Source: a bacterium UBP6_UBA1177
GTDB taxonomy: Bacteria; UBP6; UBA1177
Reading direction: 5' to 3'
Assembly (NCBI GenBank): GCA_002310995.1
Contig: DBYV01000024.1
Coordinates: forward strand, 330-24,428
Length of the DNA: 24,099 nt
Part shown: positions 1 through 7,449 of the stretch, in pieces
How positions within the stretch are numbered: position 1 is the stretch's first letter
How the letters are laid out: the number at the start of each line of letters is the position of its first letter
The notes under the pieces: model-generated
Database searches by the model: none
The model's input: the letters and a program-made list of their open reading frames with translations, nothing else
Told to the model about the DNA's origin: nothing
Made by a program: the position numbers and the translations under genes

Positions 1-3000
1 CACTCGGAAACATCTGCACAGGCGAGGAAAGCTGCTTCGACAACGCTTCCGAAATGACGGAGTGTCCGGTTTACGGCTCTACTCTCTTTGGTCAGGATGC
101 TCAGTATGCCGAAGCGGGTTACTGCACGCAGCACAGCTTCAGCACGACGGGAAGCGGAAGCCAGCAGATAATCCTTGACGGCTTCACCCACTACGAGTGG
201 CACAGAGTTTCTTCAAACAGCGCGATGACCTGGGATGAAGCAGAAGAATACTGCCGCACTTCGACTTACGGCGGAAAACAGCTTTACTGGAAACTGCCGA
301 GCCCGGCAGAACTTCTTACTATTGCTGACTCAGCCACAATGAGCCCTGCCCTTTCCGGCAGTTTCATAATTTACGGATACAGTTTCTGGGCAGGCGAAGA
401 CGAAAAAACCGCAGGAAACGCATGGATGCTCGGCGAAAACGGCGGACTTGAAAGCGTCGAGAAATCGGCTTCGAACCATGTAATCTGTGTTCATGTAAAC
501 GATTACGATCCGCTTCAGGACCGCTTCACTCTTGATACCGAGACAATCAAAGACGCCGAAAGCGGACTTATGTGGCAGAGATACTACACTTCGGCAAAAA
601 CTTGGGCTGAGGCTCTTTTCTACTGCGAAAACAGCAGTGCAGGCGAAAAATACGACTGGAGACTTCCGAACAGAAACGAACTTGCATCATTGGTTGATTA
701 CACCAAATCAGAGGGCACGATGAGCGGCTTCCCCGGCATTGCGGCTAAAGAGTTCTGGACTTCGACGAGTTCGACAGGCAAACCTGCAAAGGCATGGACA
801 GTCGATTTTGAAAGCGGAACGATCGCGGAAGGCAGCAAAGACGACACAAAATATCTCATCTGCGTAAGAAAGGACGAGCAGTGCCTCGGCTCAGACTGCG
901 TAAATCCGTGCACCTTCGACCCGTGCAGAAATACAGTCAACTCGACAGGCGTCTGCAAACCGTCGGAAAGCGGAGACAGCTATTCCTGCCTGTGCTATTC
1001 AGGATTTGAATGGAACAACTCTCTTGCAAAATGCGTTCTTCCGGAATTCATGCCGCACGGCTGCGAAGGGCTGCCCGAAGAACATGCACAGTGGAACAAT
1101 GTTTCGACAATAAACCAGTATCATGACGGTCAGGGCAACTGGTATCCGTCATACATCGCAGAATACAACGAAGTTCCGAGTTCTTCGGAATGCCGCTTCA
1201 AATGTGACACAAACTTTGTTTACGAAAGAAGTTCAAACAAATGCGTCGGAGCGACAAAACCCAACTCATGCATAGACACTCTCAACTTGGAATCAATGCA
1301 TGCGGAATGGTCTAACCCGGGCGGTATGTTTATCCAGCAGTGGAAGTTGAATGAAACGACTTCCACCTGGCAGTGGCTTCCGGAGAGAGATCATTTAGTC
1401 TACAATGAAGAGGCTGATGCCAACGAATGCCGCTACAGATGCAAAGAAAACTACACATGGGACGGAAACTCAACCTGCAATGCAGATACACGGCAATTCA
1501 GATGTACCGGATTGCCCGAAGGCACTTCGTGGTGGAACGAAACCATAGACCAGACATGGAACGGAAACATCTGGGTTCCGTCGAATGCCGAACACTACAG
1601 CGATAGCCCCGTTGCAAACGCGTGCGTCTTCAGATGCAACAACAACGGATATTTCTGGAAAGATTCGAAATGTGTCACTGCTTTCGGCAGAATCTGCACA
1701 GGTCAAAACAAATGCCGATTCGGTGAATACGGTGAGTGTCCTGCATTGGGAGACAATTACTTCGGTCAGGATGTACAGTACGCACCTGCTGTCTGCACTC
1801 CGCAGAGCTTCACTCTAAACGAAAACGACGAAGGCAACACTGTCACCGACAACAACACCGGTCTCATTTGGGAAGAGTCACCTTCAGCACACACCTACAC
1901 TTGGGATGATGCGCCGAACCACTGCAATGAATTGAACAGTTCGAATTACGGCGGATATAACGACTGGAGATTACCTACCGTAAAAGAACTTCTGACCACC
2001 TTTAAATACATCATTCCAGATTACGACGATATAGACGATGACGGTATAGACGATGATGACGATACAGACGAGGTAGTATGGACATGGGCATCTCAAGAGT
2101 ATAAAGGTAATTCAGAAGAAGCCTGGGCGGCCGGTTTTACTACTCCTGGTCTAAATCATTACTTAAAGACAGACACAGACACAAAAGTTCGTTGTGTCAG
2201 AGGTGACGAACTCCCTGCAATATCACCCGATCAATTCGAACTTTCGACAATCGAAGGAGATGAAATCGTAACAGACACATCAACAGGGCTCGTATGGCAG
2301 CATATTATAAATTCTTCAGTAGATTGGGCCTCAGCACTTTTTTCTTGCGAAGATCTGACTTATGCTGGATACAGCGACTGGCGGCTTCCGAACATAAACG
2401 AGCTTTTTTCACTTGTAAACTATGATGCTTATCCTCCCGCTCCAGATTTTATGCTGGATATGCCGTTGTTGTCAGAAGAGTTGTTCTGGTCTTCTTCGTC
2501 TTCCGAATCCGAAGATAAAACACTGATGGTTAATTTCCTAACAGGGGAATTGGATTCTATCGGTGGTGGTTGGATCATAAGATCCACATTATGGCAGCAA
2601 ACCTACTACTCTTTCCTCTGCGTCAGATCCTACATCTGTGAAGAAGGCAAGCTTTGGAACGGAAATGAATGCATTGATAATCCGTGTAATGACAATCCTT
2701 GCAACGATATTCAGAATTCGACATGCTTTATAACCGGAGGCTCATTTTCCTGTGACTGCGATAGTGGAAACGGATACTTCTGGAACGATTCCGGCACTGC
2801 CTGTGCCAACCCGTGTGATGAAGATCCGTGTACTCCTCATTCGATTTGCTGGCCGTATGACTGGGACAGATACTCATGCAACTGCGAAGACGGATATTTC
2901 TGGAGTATCTACGAGGAACAATGCGTTAATCCTTGCTATTTGAACCAGAACCAGAACAAATGCACCGATATGCCAAATTCGACAGGCACATGCTTTGACG

Positions 3001-5849
3001 CAGCAAATGCAATGTCATTAAATGATTATGAGTGTGAATGTAACGAAGGATATTACTGGAACGGCTCACAGTGTGTTTTGTACGAGTGTAGTTCGTCAAA
3101 CACGGGACCATGCCAGGATTCATCGACCCACTACGTCTGGTCGAAGATGTATGATTCGGTTTCATCAAGGGAGAGTGCAAAAGAGGTCTGCACGAACTTG
3201 AATTCGTTTAATTACGGCGGTTTCAGCAGCGGCTGGCATCTGCCGACAATCAGCGAGTTGAGAACACTTATTCAGAACTGCTCTGACACGCAGATGCCAG
3301 GAGGCAGTTGCGGTGTCAGGGAAGATGCAGTTGTCTGCCTGTCAAACAGTTGCTATTCTTCGTCCTGCAATTCATGCGACTATAATGATTCAGGCGAACA
3401 CAGCAAATTCGGAGACCCCGCAGCATTATGGTCTTCCTCTCGATCAGCGAATGGGACATGGACAGTCTCTTTCTACCGTGGGAGTTTGGTAGATACTAAT
3501 ACATCCTGGAGTCGAAACAATGTAAGGTGTGTAAGATCCGCATGTGATACAGATTCGTGCAGCGACATTCCTAATTCGATATGTATCCCGACAAGTCTTG
3601 AAAACTATTCATGCGGTTGCAAAGACGGATATTTCATGAACGATTCCGGCACTGCCTGTGTCAACCCGTGTGATGCAAATCCGTGTAGAGGCGGAGAGGC
3701 TGAATGCATTCCCAAATCTTACGATTCATATAAATGTGAATGTCATAATGCCGATGACGGATACTTCTGGGACGGTTCGACCTGCGTAAATCCGTGCGAT
3801 GCAACTCCCTGTGCAAATGTTCCGTATTCGACACACGAATGCACGCCGACAGACTGGAACACTCACACATGCGGCTGCGAAAGCGGATATTTCTGGGATG
3901 GAAATCAGTGTGCTCCGAAGACTTTAGGCAGAATCTGCACAGGCCAGAACAAGTGCTTCAACTACAACTCAAATAGTACAATCAACTGCCCGGCGGCAGA
4001 AGAAGATTTCTTCGGTCAGGATGCGCAATATACCGACAAATGTCTGGCACAGAGTTTCACACTTCAGACACTTGAAGGCCAAAAGGTTGTTGTTGATAAC
4101 AATACCGGCCTGTTCTGGGAATACTCACAGTCATCAGACACTTACTCATGGGAGGATGCTCCGAATCACTGTGCCGATTTGAACAGCTCGAATTACGGCG
4201 GAATCGACACTTGGCGAGTTCCGAATCCGCTTGAACTTCTGACTATAGTTGACAGCAGCAGAACCTCTCCTGCAACAAATTCAATTTTCGGAGTAAGTAA
4301 CAAAGCAGTGTGGACATCGAAAATTTATTACAGTTTTTATCTGACAAACGGTTGGTATTATCGTAACACCTCGACAACACAAACCCACAATGTTCTTTGT
4401 GTAAGCGGAAACGAGACACAGCAGCCTGCGACATCTGCTGATTTTACGACTCTGACGATAAGCGAAACAGATGTAGTAACCGATTCAAAGACAGGTCTCA
4501 TGTGGCAGGGAGAGTATGTGACAGGCAAAGAATGGCAGGAGGCACTCAAATACTGCGAAGACTCGACTTATGCCGGTTATACTGATTGGAGACTTCCTAA
4601 CAAGAATGAACTTGCATCTCTGGTAAACTATGAAAAATCTGGTGCTCCTTATTCATATTTCCCGGATATGCCGAACAAAGATTTCTGGTCTTCTTCTTCC
4701 TACGTAAGATCAAACTACACAAACACCGCATTGACGGCGAGCTTCAGCAATGGAAGTTTGGACTATTCAAGTAAGAAGAGTAACCTCGCAGTCCGTTGTG
4801 TGAGATCCGTCATAAATCCGTGCGATTGGTGCAGCCTCCTTGATCCTAATTCAACAGGAGGATGCAGCATTACAAGTGCAACGGAATATACCTGCGGATG
4901 TGAAGAAGAATATTTCTGGGATAGCAGCAACAAGTGTGTGCGGCAGCCCAAAGGAATCTGCACAGGTCAAGACAAGTGTTACGCAGGTTTCAATGCTTCA
5001 GGCGAAATAACCTGTCCTGAGGAAGGAGAAACTATCTTCGGACAGGATGCCCAGTATGCAGAACTTGGCTACTGCATTCCGAAAAATTTTGAAATCAGAG
5101 GCTCCGAAAGCGAGACAACCGTTTATGACAACAATCTTGAACTTGAGTGGCAGCAGACAATTTCTGCGGATGACTACACATGGGCCAATGCCGTTTCCCA
5201 CTGCGAAGACCTTGAATACGCAGGATACGACGACTGGAGACTGCCGAGCCCGAAAGAGCTTCTCAGCATTGTTGACAACAGCAGACATACTCCTGCGGTA
5301 GATACAGATTATTTCAGCGGTTCAGACAACTTATGGACATCGAAACAGTATGCCGGTAACACAACAAAATCGTGGTATGTCAACTTTAAATACGGCTATT
5401 CACAATACGCTTCAGCCGACACACCATACAAAGTCAGATGCGTCCGCGGCACACCTTTGCCTGACAGCATCTTTGTTGAAACCACTGCCTCAAACGGCGA
5501 TGTGATTGTCACAGACACTGTAACCGGACTTATCTGGCAGAAAACATACGTCACAAACATGTGGCACTGGGCATTGTATTACTGCGAGAACCTGACCTAT
5601 GCAGGGAAAAGTGACTGGCGGCTTCCTAACAAGAACGAGCTTATCACCCTTATTAATTACGATAGAGCTAACCCCGCTTCCGATTTCCCCGGCATACCGA
5701 CAATATCTCCGCAACAATATTTCTGGTCTTCCTCTACAGATGTGGACAATACAGTCTTACCATGGTATGTGTTCTTCACCTCTGGTGCTGTATCCAGCGG
5801 AGTATTCAATAAGACAGACGGCCATATAAGTATCCGCTGCGTGAGGTAG
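1..5849 (+). CDS. Giant modular DUF1566 (Lcl_C) / EGF-like repeat protein, 5' end outside window
   Basis: The frame is open from base 3, and the residues before the first ATG (base 54) read LGNICTGEESCF. This matches the later internal headers LGRICTGQNKC and GICTGQDKC, so base 54 is not the start and the gene is cut by the window edge. I count nine DUF1566 modules, at about nt 190-500, 520-870, 1840-2200, 2250-2630, 3085-3535, 4080-4400, 4470-4810, 5110-5440 and 5490-5849. They carry the motifs TGLMWQ, DWRLPNKNEL, FWSSS and RCVR. EGF-like segments (NPCDxxPC...CxCxxGYFWN) lie between them at about 890-1035, 2650-3085, 3535-3910 and 4815-4945. Three Trp/Cys-rich repeats lie at 1051-1680. DUF1566 is the C-terminal domain of the Legionella Lcl adhesin, so an extracellular, possibly adhesive role is inferred. 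No signal peptide or membrane segment is visible in the part present. The protein ends directly on the last module's RCVR. Confidence 0.93.
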   Translation, partial: LGNICTGEESCFDNASEMTECPVYGSTLFGQDAQYAEAGYCTQHSFSTTGSGSQQIILDGFTHYEWHRVSSNSAMTWDEAEEYCRTSTYGGKQLYWKLPSPAELLTIADSATMSPALSGSFIIYGYSFWAGEDEKTAGNAWMLGENGGLESVEKSASNHVICVHVNDYDPLQDRFTLDTETIKDAESGLMWQRYYTSAKTWAEALFYCENSSAGEKYDWRLPNRNELASLVDYTKSEGTMSGFPGIAAKEFWTSTSSTGKPAKAWTVDFESGTIAEGSKDDTKYLICVRKDEQCLGSDCVNPCTFDPCRNTVNSTGVCKPSESGDSYSCLCYSGFEWNNSLAKCVLPEFMPHGCEGLPEEHAQWNNVSTINQYHDGQGNWYPSYIAEYNEVPSSSECRFKCDTNFVYERSSNKCVGATKPNSCIDTLNLESMHAEWSNPGGMFIQQWKLNETTSTWQWLPERDHLVYNEEADANECRYRCKENYTWDGNSTCNADTRQFRCTGLPEGTSWWNETIDQTWNGNIWVPSNAEHYSDSPVANACVFRCNNNGYFWKDSKCVTAFGRICTGQNKCRFGEYGECPALGDNYFGQDVQYAPAVCTPQSFTLNENDEGNTVTDNNTGLIWEESPSAHTYTWDDAPNHCNELNSSNYGGYNDWRLPTVKELLTTFKYIIPDYDDIDDDGIDDDDDTDEVVWTWASQEYKGNSEEAWAAGFTTPGLNHYLKTDTDTKVRCVRGDELPAISPDQFELSTIEGDEIVTDTSTGLVWQHIINSSVDWASALFSCEDLTYAGYSDWRLPNINELFSLVNYDAYPPAPDFMLDMPLLSEELFWSSSSSESEDKTLMVNFLTGELDSIGGGWIIRSTLWQQTYYSFLCVRSYICEEGKLWNGNECIDNPCNDNPCNDIQNSTCFITGGSFSCDCDSGNGYFWNDSGTACANPCDEDPCTPHSICWPYDWDRYSCNCEDGYFWSIYEEQCVNPCYLNQNQNKCTDMPNSTGTCFDAANAMSLNDYECECNEGYYWNGSQCVLYECSSSNTGPCQDSSTHYVWSKMYDSVSSRESAKEVCTNLNSFNYGGFSSGWHLPTISELRTLIQNCSDTQMPGGSCGVREDAVVCLSNSCYSSSCNSCDYNDSGEHSKFGDPAALWSSSRSANGTWTVSFYRGSLVDTNTSWSRNNVRCVRSACDTDSCSDIPNSICIPTSLENYSCGCKDGYFMNDSGTACVNPCDANPCRGGEAECIPKSYDSYKCECHNADDGYFWDGSTCVNPCDATPCANVPYSTHECTPTDWNTHTCGCESGYFWDGNQCAPKTLGRICTGQNKCFNYNSNSTINCPAAEEDFFGQDAQYTDKCLAQSFTLQTLEGQKVVVDNNTGLFWEYSQSSDTYSWEDAPNHCADLNSSNYGGIDTWRVPNPLELLTIVDSSRTSPATNSIFGVSNKAVWTSKIYYSFYLTNGWYYRNTSTTQTHNVLCVSGNETQQPATSADFTTLTISETDVVTDSKTGLMWQGEYVTGKEWQEALKYCEDSTYAGYTDWRLPNKNELASLVNYEKSGAPYSYFPDMPNKDFWSSSSYVRSNYTNTALTASFSNGSLDYSSKKSNLAVRCVRSVINPCDWCSLLDPNSTGGCSITSATEYTCGCEEEYFWDSSNKCVRQPKGICTGQDKCYAGFNASGEITCPEEGETIFGQDAQYAELGYCIPKNFEIRGSESETTVYDNNLELEWQQTISADDYTWANAVSHCEDLEYAGYDDWRLPSPKELLSIVDNSRHTPAVDTDYFSGSDNLWTSKQYAGNTTKSWYVNFKYGYSQYASADTPYKVRCVRGTPLPDSIFVETTASNGDVIVTDTVTGLIWQKTYVTNMWHWALYYCENLTYAGKSDWRLPNKNELITLINYDRANPASDFPGIPTISPQQYFWSSSTDVDNTVLPWYVFFTSGAVSSGVFNKTDGHISIRCVR

Positions 5850-5964
5850 TGCTTCGACAAGCTCAGCAACCGTCATTCTGAGCGAAGCGAAGAATCTATG
5901 AGATGTTTCGGCTTAGCCTCAACATGACAAAGCCCCTCTCCATCGTGGCGAGGGGATGGAGAGA
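5832..5964 (+). repeat. 133-bp direct repeat, copy 1 (contains the 3' end of the giant gene)
   Basis: This copy is identical to 6362-6494 except at 5944 (C/T) and 5957 (T/G). It begins inside the giant gene, covering its final codons ATC CGC TGC GTG AGG TAG, and runs 115 bp into the intergenic region. It contains a hairpin (GCTCAG 5861-5866 with CTGAGC 5878-5883, outer CTTCG 5852-5856 with CGAAG 5888-5892) and a second one (CTCTCCAT 5936-5943 with ATGGAGAG 5956-5963). The core 'cattctgagcgaagcgaag' resembles a dispersed, REP-like sequence I recall from many unrelated genomes. It may act as the terminator region of the giant gene. Confidence 0.92.
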
Positions 5965-6003
5965 GGATCGGAACGGCTCTTTACGAAAATTCATAAAAAA
6001 CAT

Positions 6004-6031
6004 TTGACTTTCGTTTAATAATCAGTAAGAT
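6004..6031 (+). promoter_or_regulatory. Candidate sigma-70 promoter for a small RNA
   Basis: TTGACT (6004-6009) is followed after 16 bp by TAAGAT (6026-6031). The expected transcription start is about 6038-6040. That is exactly where the 7-bp closing helix of the candidate structured RNA begins. No plus-strand gene follows until 6627. Confidence 0.45.
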
Positions 6032-6039
6032 ATTTTATA

Positions 6040-6120
6040 GAGTCCTTGGTTGGTGAATGTCGGCTTTCATGCCGTGCGTTTCTTTAGAAACCTAGCCCGC
6101 TGTCAGGACTCAATTTTTTT
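6040..6120 (+). ncRNA. Candidate structured small RNA beside a DUF3800 remnant
   Basis: The plus strand folds into four helices. P1 is GAGTCCT 6040-6046 with AGGACTC 6105-6111. P2 is GGTTGG 6048-6053 with CTAGCC 6092-6097, including two G-U pairs. P3 is CGGC 6061-6064 with GCCG 6071-6074. P4 is GTTTC 6078-6082 with GAAAC 6087-6091. P4 abuts P2, so the two could stack. A run of seven T (6114-6120) follows P1 and would serve as the termination tract. A TTGACT-16-TAAGAT promoter lies just upstream. The 3' part runs antisense to the last codons of the DUF3800 remnant. Published comparative work described several 'DUF3800' RNA motifs found next to DUF3800 genes, and this could be a member. I cannot assign it to one of those classes by eye. 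Confidence 0.45.
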
Positions 6121-6344
6121 GCCTCAAGCGGGTTCGTTTTGTTATAAAAGGTTCCTTTTTCCCCTTTTCCGTCAAAAATATCATGTATTGAGTTGAATTT
6201 TTCCTTCAAAAAATCGTAGTATCTGAAATCTTTATGTTCAAATACCTGAAAAACAACCCACAGAATATAATCGGCAACCTGCAACAACGGAATTTGTGAT
6301 GGTTTTTGCTTTAGAATCTTAGTCAACATAAATTTAACACATCA
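6084..6344 (-). pseudogene. C-terminal remnant of a DUF3800-family protein
   Basis: The 81 residues from the ATG at 6329 include LLQVADYILW followed by RYYDFL and an IHDIFD segment. This matches the conserved C-terminal end of DUF3800 proteins (QxADYxLW motif). Family members are normally about 230-390 residues with a conserved DE motif near the N-terminus. Here an in-frame TGA lies at 6342-6344 and the 133-bp repeat begins at 6362, so roughly two thirds of the gene is missing. No Shine-Dalgarno precedes the ATG. I read it as a dead fragment left by the rearrangement that placed the direct repeats. Expression as a short protein is possible but unlikely. Confidence 0.65.
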
Positions 6345-6361
6345 ATAAAAAAATGGCTTAC

Positions 6362-6494
6362 ATCCGCTGCGTGAGGTAGTGCTTCGACAAGCTCAGCAAC
6401 CGTCATTCTGAGCGAAGCGAAGAATCTATGAGATGTTTCGGCTTAGCCTCAACATGACAAAGCCCCTCTCCATTGTGGCGAGGGGAGGGAGAGA
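6362..6494 (+). repeat. 133-bp direct repeat, copy 2
   Basis: This is a second copy of 5832-5964, offset by 530 bp, with two mismatches in 133. It carries the same 18 bp that form the last codons and stop of the giant gene, although no DUF1566 coding sequence precedes it here. Homology ends at 6494, and the first 9-bp repeat unit of the four-helix-bundle cassette begins at 6495. Confidence 0.92.
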
Positions 6495-6521
6495 CGGTTC
6501 TAAGGAGTTTAAGGAATCTAA
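6495..6521 (+). repeat. Short upstream array of the 9-bp GGARTYTAA repeat
   Basis: There are two clear units, GGAGTTTAA (6504-6512) and GGAATCTAA (6513-6521). A degenerate unit CGGTTCTAA (6495-6503) precedes them. The same unit forms the long array downstream of the four-helix-bundle gene, so the gene is bracketed by it on both sides. Confidence 0.7.
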
Positions 6522-6537
6522 TTCAGTTTTGGTCAAA

Positions 6538-6566
6538 TTGCAACATCCTCAAGAGAATTTTCTAAT
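6538..6566 (+). promoter_or_regulatory. Weak candidate promoter for the four-helix-bundle gene
   Basis: TTGCAA (6538-6543) is followed after 17 bp by TCTAAT (6561-6566), about 70 bp before the coding start. The -10 box matches consensus at 5 of 6 positions and the -35 box at 4 of 6. The rest of 6522-6626 is AT-rich and shows nothing else I can name. Confidence 0.3.
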
Positions 6567-6638
6567 AAAAAGTTGATTTTCACCAAGATAATGTTAAACA
6601 AAAAGCTGATCTCTTGATTTTTTTGAATGAGGCGTTTT

Positions 6639-7223
6639 GTGGAAAAAGAAAATCTGATTCGTCAGAAGGGTGATTATAAGAATTTGATTTCATACCGGAA
6701 AGTGGATGTGATTTTCTGTCTTACCTACTATTTTGTGGAACATTTTCTGCAGAAGGGAGACCGTACCTGCGACCAGATGATACAGGCAGCGCGTTCGGGC
6801 AAGCAGAACATAATAGAAGGTTGCGCTGCCGGAATCACAAGCTCCAAAACTGAAATAAAACTTGTGAATGTCGCCAAAGCAAGTCTTCAGGAGCTGCTTG
6901 AGGACTACGAAGACTATATCAAAACCCGCAGCCACAGGCAGTGGGAGGAAAATTCTCCGGAACTGCTGAAAATGCGTGAACTCGGCCGCTTACACAGTGA
7001 CCCCGACTTTTTTATGGAAATCGCACATACCAGACCGCCGGAAACAATAGCAAACATGTGCATTGTCCTGATAAAACAGGCCGATTATCTGCTCTTCAGA
7101 CAGTTGCAGCGACTCGCCGACAACTTCGAGAAAAACGGAGGTTTCACCGAACAAATGTACCGGCTGCGGTCACAACAGCGAAAAGAAAATCAGGGAAAGC
7201 TGGAAAAACCTGAAGGAAACTAA
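6639..7223 (+). CDS. Four-helix-bundle protein (S23/IVP-like, suffix-domain type)
   Basis: The sequence has the family signature DQMIQAARSGKQNIIEG, then KTEIKLVNVAKASLQELLEDYEDY, and later IANMCIVLIKQADYLL and GGFTEQMYR. This places it with the four-helix-bundle proteins related to 23S rRNA intervening-sequence proteins ('four helix bundle suffix domain'). Relatives include Avd, the RNA-binding accessory protein of diversity-generating retroelements, but this protein is not Avd and no reverse transcriptase is in the window. The molecular function of the group is unknown. I chose the GTG at 6639 because GAGG (6629-6632) sits 6 bp before it. An in-frame ATG at 6627 has no ribosome site and would add four residues. 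The gene is bracketed by 9-bp repeats, and its last two codons and stop (GGA AAC TAA) form the first unit of the downstream array. The C-terminal tail is Lys/Gln/Glu-rich and looks repeat-derived. Confidence 0.85.
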   Translation: MEKENLIRQKGDYKNLISYRKVDVIFCLTYYFVEHFLQKGDRTCDQMIQAARSGKQNIIEGCAAGITSSKTEIKLVNVAKASLQELLEDYEDYIKTRSHRQWEENSPELLKMRELGRLHSDPDFFMEIAHTRPPETIANMCIVLIKQADYLLFRQLQRLADNFEKNGGFTEQMYRLRSQQRKENQGKLEKPEGN

Positions 7224-7358
7224 GGACTCTAGGGAAACTAGGGAATCTAAGGAATCTAACGAGTCTAAGGAATCTAAGGAATCTAAGGAATCTAAGGAAT
7301 CTAAGGAGTCTAAGGAGTCTAAGGAGTCTAAGGAGTCTAAGGAGTCTAAGGAATCTAA
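7215..7358 (+). repeat. Sixteen-unit tandem array of the 9-bp GGARTCTAA repeat
   Basis: Sixteen contiguous 9-bp units run in register. The first three are degenerate (GGAAACTAA, GGACTCTAG, GGAAACTAG). Thirteen near-perfect units follow: GGAATCTAA at 7242-7259 and 7269-7304, a CGAGTCTAA variant at 7260, GGAGTCTAA at 7305-7349, and GGAATCTAA at 7350. The array starts in frame with the four-helix-bundle gene, so every unit puts a stop (TAA or TAG) in that frame. Read in reverse it gives a low-complexity Ser-Leu-Asp open frame, which I do not regard as a gene. Long identical runs suggest recent slippage expansion. Confidence 0.95.
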
Positions 7359-7359
7359 G

Positions 7360-7448
7360 TCCCTAAACACCCTAAGCACCCTAAATTCCCTAAACTCCCT
7401 ATTCCCTACTATCCCTAAATTCCCTAAACTCCCTACTCCCTACTCTCC
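7360..7448 (+). repeat. C-rich companion array (TCCCTAAAY), inverted relative to the first
   Basis: Directly after the GGARTCTAA array the strand switches to degenerate units such as TCCCTAAAC, ACCCTAAGC and TCCCTAAAT. On the minus strand these read GGGARTTTA, a variant of the same 9-mer, so the two arrays form a long imperfect inverted repeat. I count ten CCC runs (at 7361, 7370, 7379, 7388, 7397, 7404, 7413, 7422, 7431 and 7438), spaced 4-6 nt apart. The minus strand, which is transcribed downstream of rnhB, could therefore form G-quadruplexes. The array ends two bases before the rnhB stop codon. Confidence 0.85.
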
Positions 7449-7449
7449 A

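Noticed and set aside
54..56. ATG at 54 as the start of the giant gene
   Set aside because: The frame continues to the window edge with a recognisable copy of the ICTGQ header, and no ribosome site precedes this ATG.
5490..7223. Diversity-generating retroelement (DUF1566 target end, near-identical downstream repeat, Avd-like four-helix-bundle protein)
   Set aside because: No reverse transcriptase is in the window. The repeats share only the last 18 bp of coding sequence, and their two mismatches are C/T and T/G rather than adenine-specific. The four-helix-bundle protein belongs to the suffix-domain type rather than Avd.
7170..7379. Minus-strand open frame encoding a Ser-Leu-Asp repeat protein
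   Set aside because: It is a by-product of the 9-bp array, whose length keeps one frame open. It has no ribosome site and no non-repetitive sequence.
7215..7448. CRISPR array
   Set aside because: The units are 9 bp and contiguous, with no unique spacers and no cas genes.
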